Source: Pseudomonadota bacterium
Lineage (GTDB): Bacteria; Pseudomonadota; Gammaproteobacteria; Steroidobacterales; Steroidobacteraceae
DNA: 13,954 bases
Reading direction: 5' to 3'
NCBI GenBank assembly: GCA_021815905.1
Contig: JAKAZP010000017.1
Span: 1-13,954 of the forward strand
Shown here one piece after another: positions 8,249 to 13,954 of this stretch. How positions within the stretch are numbered: position 1 is the stretch's first letter; each line of letters opens with the position of its first letter. Under the pieces are notes generated by a model that had not been told where the DNA came from, made no database searches, and saw nothing but the letters and a program-made list of their open reading frames with translations. The position numbers and the translations under genes were made by a program.

Positions 8249-9966
8249 TGGATCGAAGCCGTTTGAATCGCTTGCGGCGCAGCGATCGGCTGATCGGGCG
8301 CCACGGCGAGCAGCCGCAGCGCAGGTCCCACGACTTTCGAGAACACGGGGGCGGAGACATCGCCGCCGTAGTACAGGCCGTTGCGCGGATCGAAGATGAC
8401 GACCACCGCGGCGAGCCTCGGCGCGCTGGCGGGCGCGACGCCGGCGAACACGCCGGTGTAGTGGTGCTCGCGGTAATGCCCGTCGTCTTCCTCCCACGAG
8501 GTGCCGGTCTTGCCGGCGACGCTGTAACCGGGAACGGCCGCGAGCGGCGCCGTGGCTCCGGCGGACGTCACCGCGCTCATCATTCCGAGCAGCTCGCGGG
8601 CGAGCGCCGCGCTCAGGACGCGCTTGCCCGCGGGCGGGGCATCGACGCGCAGGAAGGAGATCGGCCGCTCGATCCCGAGCGCGCCGATCGTCGCGTAGGC
8701 GTGCGCGAGCTGCAGCGCCGTGACCGAGATGCCATAGCCGTGCGACATGGTCGCGACGTGGATGGGCCGCCAGGTCTTGTAGTCGGAAAGGAGTCCCGCC
8801 GACTCCCCGGGGTAGCCGGCCGATGCGAGCTGCCCGAAGCCGAAGGCGTTCAGCGTCGTCCAGATGAGCTTCGGGGGAAGGGTGAGCGCGATGTGCGCCA
8901 TGCCGACATTCGAGCTCTTGGCGAGAATGGTCTGGATGTCGATCGGACCCAGGTCATGCTCGTCGCGGAACACGTGATTGGCGACCTTGATGTACCCGGG
9001 CGAGGTGTCGATGACGCTGCGATCGTTGTAGCGGCCCGTAAGGAGAGCCGCCGCGACGAAGAACGGCTTGATGGAGGAGCCGGGCTCGAAGATGTCGGTC
9101 ACCGCGCGGTTGCGATAAAGCCTCGGCAGCATCTGATCGCGGTCATTCGGGTTGAATGCCGGCTGGTCGACCATCGCGAGCACCTCCCCCGTCGCGATGT
9201 CGAGCACCACCATGCAGCCGCCCTTCGCCCGCTGCGCCGCCACCTGCTCCTTGAGGGCGCGGTAGGCGAGGTACTGAATGCGCAGATCGATCGAGAGCAC
9301 CAGATCGTGCCCCGGCCGGGCCGTGCGGATGCTCTCCACATCCTGCACGATGCGACCGTAGCGGTCCTGGATGACCCGCTTCTCGCCGTCGACCCCCGTG
9401 AGCCGCTGGTCGTAGGCGAGCTCGAGTCCGCCCTGACCCTGGTCGTCGATGTTGGTGAAGCCGAGGAGCTGCCCGGTCACCTCGGCCGCCGGGTAGTACG
9501 TGCGGTATTCGCGCGAGCGATGCACCCCCGGAATGTCGAGTGCCTTGATCCGCTGCGCCTCGGAGGGCTGGAGCTGGTAGGCGACATAGACGAAATTGCG
9601 GTCGAGGTTGCTCGTGATCCGCTCGAGGAGGGAGCGGCGGCTGACCCGCAATGCCGCGGCGAGCCTCGGTATCTTGCCGCTTGCGCGCACGATCTGCTTG
9701 GGGTCGACCCAGATCGCATCGACCGGCGTGCTCACCGCGAGCGGCTCGCCGTAGCGGTCGGTGATCGTGCCGCGCTGTGCGTGAGTCTCGACGATGCGCG
9801 TGAAGCGCGCATCTCCCTGCCGGTTCAGGAATGAATATTCGACCAGCTGCAGGTCGACGGCGCGGCACAGCAGGGCCGCGGCGATCAGCGCCAGCAGTCC
9901 AACGAGGAAGTACGCCCGCCAGCGGAACGCGCCGGGGGACGGGTGCCGTGCGCTTCGAGTCTTCAT
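8245..9966 (-). CDS. ftsI: Septal peptidoglycan DD-transpeptidase FtsI (PBP3, class B)
   Basis: Inner-membrane class B penicillin-binding protein that cross-links septal peptidoglycan with FtsW. It has 573 residues. A basic cytoplasmic tail (1-17) is followed by one transmembrane helix (about 18-37). The periplasmic pedestal domain contains RGTITDRYGEPLAVSTP (65-81), YRTYYPAAEVTGQLLGF (154-170) and GLELAYDQRLTG (180-191). The transpeptidase domain shows all three catalytic motifs: SSIK with Ser297 and Lys300 (in FEPGSSIKPF), SSN at 351-353, and KTGTS at 486-490. The length is close to E. coli FtsI (588). A 40-codon longer frame runs back into ftsL, but the ATG at 9966 forms the ATGA overlap and is followed by a plausible tail and helix. 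There is no obvious ribosome site, so coupling to ftsL is likely. The neighbours make FtsI far more likely than the elongation paralogue PBP2 or a class A enzyme. Confidence 0.98.
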   Translation of the reverse strand: MKTRSARHPSPGAFRWRAYFLVGLLALIAAALLCRAVDLQLVEYSFLNRQGDARFTRIVETHAQRGTITDRYGEPLAVSTPVDAIWVDPKQIVRASGKIPRLAAALRVSRRSLLERITSNLDRNFVYVAYQLQPSEAQRIKALDIPGVHRSREYRTYYPAAEVTGQLLGFTNIDDQGQGGLELAYDQRLTGVDGEKRVIQDRYGRIVQDVESIRTARPGHDLVLSIDLRIQYLAYRALKEQVAAQRAKGGCMVVLDIATGEVLAMVDQPAFNPNDRDQMLPRLYRNRAVTDIFEPGSSIKPFFVAAALLTGRYNDRSVIDTSPGYIKVANHVFRDEHDLGPIDIQTILAKSSNVGMAHIALTLPPKLIWTTLNAFGFGQLASAGYPGESAGLLSDYKTWRPIHVATMSHGYGISVTALQLAHAYATIGALGIERPISFLRVDAPPAGKRVLSAALARELLGMMSAVTSAGATAPLAAVPGYSVAGKTGTSWEEDDGHYREHHYTGVFAGVAPASAPRLAAVVVIFDPRNGLYYGGDVSAPVFSKVVGPALRLLAVAPDQPIAAPQAIQTASIQ

Positions 9967-10240
9967 GGCGAGAGGATCACGATGTCCCGCGGCGCAGGCA
10001 TCCTCATGTGCAGCTTCTTGACCGCGACACTCTCGACCAGGGCATGTGTCGACCAGGCGCTCTGCTCGAGCTCCAGCCGCCCCCACTGGATGTTCAGACT
10101 GTCGCGCTGCGTGTCGAGCCGCTCGAGCTCGACGAACAGCTGCCGCGCCCGGAACGTGCAGTACACCGCCCCGGCGGCCGAGCCGAGCACTCCCACCCAG
10201 AGCGCGGCGAGCCCGAGGGCGAGCGTGGCGGCTCCCATCC

Positions 10241-10244
<4 letters not shown>
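9963..10244 (-). CDS. ftsL: Cell division protein FtsL
   Basis: Small bitopic inner-membrane divisome protein that, in E. coli, forms a complex with FtsB and FtsQ and activates FtsW-FtsI. The 93 residues have a transmembrane helix at about 7-29, a periplasmic helical/coiled-coil stretch at about 33-66 (ELERLDTQRDSLNIQWGRLE), and the conserved tail LEQSAWSTHALVE followed by KLHMRMPAPRDIVIL (77-91). The LEQS.W..H and LxMxxPxP.xIV patterns are typical of gammaproteobacterial FtsL. The ATG at 10244 overlaps the rsmH stop (ATGA) and has a GGAGAAGG ribosome site just upstream; a second ATG two codons in is possible. It sits exactly between rsmH and ftsI, the family's usual place. Sequence conservation in FtsL is low, so the call rests on topology, tail motif and context together. 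Confidence 0.95.
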
Positions 10245-11173
<929 letters not shown>

Positions 11174-11178
11174 ACGCC

Positions 11179-11229
11179 TCAGCGCGCCAGCGCGCGCCCC
11201 ATCGGAAAATCCGCGTCATTCATGTCCAT
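11179..11229 (-). other. Possible 16-codon mini-ORF in the mraZ-rsmH gap
   Basis: An ATG at 11229 opens a frame reading MDMNDADFPMGRALAR that ends in TGA, 5 nt before the rsmH start and overlapping its GAGG ribosome site. No clear Shine-Dalgarno precedes it. A perfect 12-bp palindrome (AGCGGCGCCGCT, 11231-11242) lies immediately upstream and covers the end of the mraZ stop codon. It could be a coupling leader that brings ribosomes to the weak rsmH start, or chance: such short frames are common. It is not in frame with rsmH, so it is not a simple N-terminal extension. Confidence 0.2.
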
Positions 11230-11240
11230 CAGCGGCGCCG

Positions 11241-11693
11241 CTAGAGCGCCAGCGAATCCAGCTCCGAAGGCAGGTCCGTCGCGGCTTGCTCGCTCTTGAG
11301 CCAATCGTCGAGCCGCTCGCCCCAGCGCGACTCGTTCCAGAGCTCGAAGCGATTGCCCTGCCCGATGAGCATCCCGTGGCGCTCGAGCTCGGCGAACACC
11401 CGCAGCTCCGACGGCAGTAGAATCCGGCCGTGGCCGTCGAGCTCGAGGTCAGTCGCGTGTCCCACCATCAGCCGCTGCAGTCGCCGCGCTTGCGCATGCA
11501 AGGTGGGCAGGCTCATGAGCTTGGTCTCGATCAGGTCCCACTCGGGCAGGGGGTAAATCAGAAGACATCGGTCACGATCGACCGTGACCACGAGCCTCCC
11601 CTGGGCACGCTCGGTGATCTGCTCCCGATAGCGGGTAGGCATGACCATCCGGCCTTTCTCGTCCAGGGTGACTTTTGTGGCGCCGCGAAACAT
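11241..11693 (-). CDS. mraZ: Transcriptional regulator MraZ
   Basis: DNA-binding regulator of the dcw operon; in E. coli it represses its own promoter. The 150 residues (E. coli 152) hold two tandem SpoVT/AbrB-like swapped-hairpin units: the first at about 1-55 with the signature DEKGRMVMPTRYRE (11-24), the second at about 76-130 with DGHGRILLP (86-94). CLLIYPLPEWDLIETKL (43-59) and NRFELWNESRW (114-124) also match the family closely. The start at 11693 is set by homology (MFRGATKVTLDEKGR). A longer frame starts at a GTG at 11738, but that would translate the operator and add 15 residues with no family counterpart. No good ribosome site lies at normal distance; GGAGGAG is 25 nt upstream. First gene of the operon, with promoter and operator directly in front. 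Confidence 0.97.
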   Translation of the reverse strand: MFRGATKVTLDEKGRMVMPTRYREQITERAQGRLVVTVDRDRCLLIYPLPEWDLIETKLMSLPTLHAQARRLQRLMVGHATDLELDGHGRILLPSELRVFAELERHGMLIGQGNRFELWNESRWGERLDDWLKSEQAATDLPSELDSLAL

Positions 11694-11713
11694 GGACCGG
11701 GGCGAGGGACCAA

Positions 11714-11747
11714 CCCATCTCCTCCCACTTTGTCCCACCTTCTACCA
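11714..11747 (-). promoter_or_regulatory. MraZ operator: four direct repeats at 10-bp spacing
   Basis: On the minus strand TGGT, TGGG, TGGG and TGGG begin at exact 10-bp steps (plus-strand complements at 11744-11747, 11734-11737, 11724-11727 and 11714-11717). E. coli MraZ is known to bind TGGG-type repeats separated by short spacers between its promoter and gene, so these are the expected sites of the MraZ encoded here. One helical turn per repeat puts all four on the same DNA face. They start at the edge of the -10 box and run through the probable transcription start, a position suited to repression. The first copy (TGGT) is the weakest. Confidence 0.85.
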
Positions 11748-11776
11748 CTATAGAAATCGCGGCTGCGCTATGTCAA
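11747..11776 (-). promoter_or_regulatory. Sigma-70 promoter of the dcw operon (Pmra)
   Basis: On the minus strand a perfect TTGACA -35 box (complement at 11771-11776) is followed after 18 bp by TATAGT (complement at 11747-11752), five of six matches to the -10 consensus. The sequence just upstream of the -35 box is AT-rich (TTATTTCAA) and could help as an UP element. Transcription would start near 11740, giving a leader of about 47 nt before mraZ. It is the only clear promoter seen in the window, although I could not scan for weak internal promoters. Confidence 0.82.
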
Positions 11777-11785
11777 TTGAAATAA

Positions 11786-11821
11786 GTGCGAAATACGTCG
11801 CACCGACATCGAGTTATGTCG
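11786..11821. repeat. Two abutting 18-bp inverted repeats upstream of Pmra
   Basis: GTGCGAAATACGTCGCAC (11786-11803) and CGACATCGAGTTATGTCG (11804-11821) are each a perfect 6-bp inverted repeat around a 6-bp centre, and they touch without a gap. The arm sequences differ. Across the junction GTCG and CGAC can also pair, so the two hairpins have an alternative fold. They sit about 10 bp upstream of the -35 box. They could be operators for dimeric regulators, or extra hairpins behind the yraN terminator; on the minus strand the promoter-proximal one is followed by TTATTT. The palindromes are certain from the sequence; their function is not known. Confidence 0.6.
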
Positions 11822-11854
11822 AAAGCAAAGAGATTCCAACAGCGTGTCGGAATC
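11821..11854 (-). terminator. Probable intrinsic terminator of lpoA-yraN
   Basis: On the minus strand GATTCCGACA, a CGC loop and TGTTGGAATC form a 10-bp stem (11832-11854) with one G-U pair, followed by the T-rich tail TCTTTGCTTTC (11821-11831). The G-U pair exists only in RNA read from the minus strand (the other strand has an A/C mismatch), which fits a terminator acting in the yraN direction. It lies about 48 nt after the yraN stop and before Pmra, separating the two transcription units. The stem is only moderately GC-rich and the tail is interrupted, so some readthrough is plausible. Confidence 0.6.
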
Positions 11855-11902
11855 ATTCGTCTTAGCAATCAGCGGCTTGCCCGAAGAAGCTCATGCGACA
11901 GC

Positions 11903-12289
11903 TTATCTGGCGCAGAAAAAGGCGTGCCGGATCCACTCGATGTGAGGCGCCGGCTCGAGCGGCTCGGAGATGGCGATGACGTCGAACCTCACTCGCATTC
12001 GGGCGAGGTCGCAACGCTGCTGCAAAAGCCGCGTCGCCGCGCGAGCGATCCGGCGCCGCTTGAGGGCATTGACGCTCTCCGCGGCTCCCCCATAGGCATG
12101 CGACGACCGCGCCCGTACCTCGATGATGGCGAGCTCACCGCCATGGCGGACGACGATGTCGAGCTCACCGCAGCGACAGCGGTAGTTCCGCAGAACGATC
12201 GTCGCACCCTGCGCAAGCAGGAACCCGACCGCCAGGTCCTCGGCGAGTCTGCCGAGGCGCTGGCGATAGCCACCATCCCTGGTATCCAT
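11903..12289 (-). CDS. yraN: YraN, UPF0102 family nuclease-like protein
   Basis: Member of UPF0102, predicted to have a restriction-endonuclease-like fold; no biochemical role is firmly established, so none is assigned here. The 128 residues carry the family pattern: RLGRLAEDLAVGFLLAQGATI (11-31), NYRCRCGELDIVVRHG (35-50), the acidic core LAIIEVRARS (53-62) with Glu57 and Arg59 at the E-x-K-like site, and YGGAAESVNALKRRRIARAA (66-85), followed by RFDVIAI (101-107) and IEWIRHAF (117-124). The length is normal. The start at 12289 has GAGG 8 nt upstream and lies 9 nt after the lpoA stop, so the two are probably co-transcribed; lpoA-yraN is a usual gammaproteobacterial pair. A hairpin terminator follows. 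Confidence 0.93.
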   Translation of the reverse strand: MDTRDGGYRQRLGRLAEDLAVGFLLAQGATIVLRNYRCRCGELDIVVRHGGELAIIEVRARSSHAYGGAAESVNALKRRRIARAATRLLQQRCDLARMRVRFDVIAISEPLEPAPHIEWIRHAFFCAR

Positions 12290-12298
12290 ACAGTTGCC

Positions 12299-13954
12299 TC
12301 ATTCGCCGGGTGGCGAAGGCAGATCGTGAACCTCTCCCCCTCGAAGCTGGGCCCAGATGAGCGTGCGATGGATCCGCCCGTCGGGGCCGAGCGTCAATTG
12401 GCCGGTCAGTCCGTTCAACTCGAGGGTGGTCGCCGTCCGACTCCGGCGCAGCGCCTCGGCGATCCGGTAGGCATCGAACCCGAACGCGAACAGTCGTCCG
12501 AGATTCGGCCCTCCGGCGGGCCAGGCCTGGGTGGCCGCCGAGCGCACCGCGTCGGCGTACGGGTCGCCGCCGAGCATCCAGGGCATGTCCGGGAACATCA
12601 GACCGTCGAGATCTCGATTGGATCGCGGATCGGGATCGAATGCGTCCGAGGTCGAGTACGTCGGGATCCCGCCGGCATAGTAGAAGCGCAGCTGCGGCAG
12701 CAGCAGCCGCTCGGTCTCGAAAGGCGCCGGGGCGAAAATGAATTGAATGTCCCCCCGCCGCCGCGGGACGAATCTCAAGCGCGCGTCGAGCACCGACTCG
12801 AGCCGCTGGAGCCGTGACTGACTCTCGTCGATGAGCAGCACCTGCTTCAGCTCGTCGGAGTAGTCGGACTGCGACAGGTCGATGCGGGTGCTCGCGAGCA
12901 GCGTTCCGCCGCCGCCCGTGAGCTGCTGGGTGAAGGCATTGAGGATGCGCGTCCAGTAATCCCCCGCCGGCACGACGGCAATCCCGAGCCGCTCCCCGTC
13001 GCTCAGTACCCTGCGGGCGACCATGCGGGCCTCGTCCGCGGGATTGAGCGCGAACTGAAAGAAGAGCGGCGGCGCCTGCTGACCCTCGGGAAGGAAGTTG
13101 AGCGCCAGCATCGGTGGGCGTTGCGCGGCATCCGCGGCCGCTCCGAGCACGGCCGGGCGCAGCAGCGGTCCGACGATGAAGTCCGCCCCCGCCCGGCTGG
13201 CGCGGGCGATCAGACTCTCGACGGGCCGACCACCCCCGGTGTCGTAGATCCGGATCGTGGGCCGCTGCTCGACGGGCGTCTGATAATAGGCGGCGAGAAA
13301 GCCATCGCGCACATTCGCCCCGGCGGCCGCGGCAGGACCGGAGATCGGCAGTAACAATGCGATGTGCGCCTGGGCCGCGAGGGGCTGAGGTTGCTCGCCG
13401 AGCAGTTCGGTTCGCACGACCGGCGCCGCAGGGTGAGTCGGGTGACGAGCCAGCCATGCCGTGAGCTCCGCGGTGGCGGCCGGCGAATTGTGGGCGGCCT
13501 GCGCCGCCATGGGCGCCAGCTCGAGCCAGCCGCGGACCACCGGATTGCGGGCCAGGGCGGGCTGAATCTTCACTCCACGCTCCGAGGCGGCGCGCAACGA
13601 ATCCAGCAGGTTGACTCGGCTTCGCTCGATGTCCGAGGCCTTCAGCAGCCAGTGCTCGAGTTGCACCTCGGCTTCGACTCCGTCGGCCGGCTGATCGGCC
13701 GCGAAAGCGATGCGCTCCTTGAGAGCGAAGTAGGAGGCGGCCTCGTCCGCCTTCCTCGGGGCCTCGAGCGATGCGATCTGCCGCCACGCCTGCGCGGGCT
13801 GCCCGCGACTCAGGGTGACGCGGACCGCGAGCAGGGAGCGCTGGAACCGCGCGCCCGGCGAAAGCGGCGAGCGGACCGCGGCGAGCGCGCGCGCGGCATC
13901 GTCGGGCTGGCGCGCGGCGAGATAGGCCTGCGCCGCTTTCAATTCGAAGTCGTT
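12299..13954 (-). CDS. lpoA: Penicillin-binding protein activator LpoA, C-terminal part (cut by window edge)
   Basis: Outer-membrane lipoprotein that reaches through the periplasm to stimulate PBP1A in E. coli. 551 codons are visible and the frame stays open to the right edge, so the signal peptide, lipobox cysteine and true start are outside. Residues about 1-190 of the visible part are Ala-rich helical repeats of TPR-like character (for example AAQAYLAARQPDDAARALAA). From about 197 on it is a type-1 periplasmic-binding-protein fold (LppC family): HIALLLPISGP (197-207), GANVRDGFLAAYY (212-224), IYDTGGG (236-242), FIVGPLLRPAVL (259-270), LALNFLPEG (283-291), FFQFALNPADEARMVA (298-313), FAFGFDAYRIAEALR (489-503) and LNGLTGQLTLGPDGRIHR (513-530). 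The length is normal for the family if about 50-100 residues are missing. A TTG at 13942 is in frame but is probably not the start. rsmI often lies divergently upstream; it is not visible. Confidence 0.94.
   Translation of the reverse strand, partial: NDFELKAAQAYLAARQPDDAARALAAVRSPLSPGARFQRSLLAVRVTLSRGQPAQAWRQIASLEAPRKADEAASYFALKERIAFAADQPADGVEAEVQLEHWLLKASDIERSRVNLLDSLRAASERGVKIQPALARNPVVRGWLELAPMAAQAAHNSPAATAELTAWLARHPTHPAAPVVRTELLGEQPQPLAAQAHIALLLPISGPAAAAGANVRDGFLAAYYQTPVEQRPTIRIYDTGGGRPVESLIARASRAGADFIVGPLLRPAVLGAAADAAQRPPMLALNFLPEGQQAPPLFFQFALNPADEARMVARRVLSDGERLGIAVVPAGDYWTRILNAFTQQLTGGGGTLLASTRIDLSQSDYSDELKQVLLIDESQSRLQRLESVLDARLRFVPRRRGDIQFIFAPAPFETERLLLPQLRFYYAGGIPTYSTSDAFDPDPRSNRDLDGLMFPDMPWMLGGDPYADAVRSAATQAWPAGGPNLGRLFAFGFDAYRIAEALRRSRTATTLELNGLTGQLTLGPDGRIHRTLIWAQLRGGEVHDLPSPPGE

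Noticed and set aside
6797..8266. Plus-strand open frame of 489 codons antisense to murE
   Set aside because: Same shadow pattern; no recognisable motif, no plausible promoter or ribosome site, and murE is intact on the other strand.
8248..9834. Long open frame of 528 codons on the plus strand, antisense to ftsI
   Set aside because: It is a GC-bias shadow: it lies exactly opposite a well-recognised gene, its product is rich in Arg, Glu and His without any recognisable domain, and similar shadows occur opposite most genes here.
11716..11718. ATG after GGGAGGAG in the mraZ leader as an alternative start
   Set aside because: It is out of frame with mraZ by one base and the purine run touches the ATG with no spacer, so it is not a usable ribosome site; it is explained by the operator repeat.
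11694..11738. Longer MraZ from a GTG at 11738
   Set aside because: It would place the start inside the operator next to the -10 box, about at the transcription start, and add 15 residues absent from the family.
11786..12817. Plus-strand open frame of 343 codons spanning the yraN-mraZ gap, yraN and the end of lpoA
   Set aside because: It would run through the terminator and dyads and antisense to two recognised genes; no domain is visible.
13940..13942. TTG at 13942 as the lpoA start
   Set aside because: The frame remains open upstream to the window edge, and the family has a signal peptide, lipobox and more helical repeats before this point.

Overview
This window is the upstream two-thirds of a division and cell wall (dcw) cluster. 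Every gene reads on the minus strand, so the direction of transcription runs from high to low coordinates. In that order it holds the 3' part of lpoA, then yraN, a short regulatory gap, mraZ, rsmH, ftsL, ftsI, murE, murF, mraY, murD, ftsW, murG, and the first 172 codons of murC, which is cut by the left edge. The gene order, the close match of each product to its E. coli counterpart as I remember it, and an LpoA-type activator point to a Gammaproteobacterium. The high-GC coding bias (many Ala, Arg and Gly codons and long antisense open frames) suggests a Xanthomonadales, Steroidobacterales or Nevskiales-like lineage. That placement is inference; no rRNA or other marker is present.

Right part (about 11903-13954): lpoA (outer-membrane lipoprotein activator of the synthase PBP1A) and yraN (UPF0102, nuclease-like fold) form a small co-directional unit with 9 nt between them. 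Middle (11694-11902): the only real non-coding stretch, about 210 bp and visibly more AT-rich than its surroundings. It holds a likely intrinsic terminator for yraN, two abutting 18-bp dyads, a sigma-70 promoter with a perfect TTGACA and a TATAGT at 18-bp spacing, and four TGGG/TGGT repeats at exact 10-bp intervals that match an MraZ operator. Left part (1-11693): eleven dcw genes, almost without intergenic DNA. From rsmH to murC, eight of nine junctions are 4-bp ATGA stop/start overlaps and the ninth (murF-mraY) is TGATG. The only gap is the 67 nt between mraZ and rsmH.

Together the genes cover most of the path from UDP-MurNAc to polymerised septal peptidoglycan. MurC, MurD, MurE (with a DNPR motif for meso-diaminopimelate) and MurF build the pentapeptide, MraY and MurG make lipid I and lipid II, and FtsW with FtsI polymerise and cross-link at the septum with FtsL. 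MraZ is the likely autoregulator and RsmH methylates 16S rRNA. The downstream ddl-ftsQ-ftsA-ftsZ part expected in such clusters lies outside the window.

I looked for an undescribed system and did not find one: this is a conserved housekeeping locus with all visible catalytic motifs intact. The parts most worth a second look are the mraZ upstream region, the mraZ-rsmH gap, the MurG N-terminal extension and the uniform ATGA overlap architecture.
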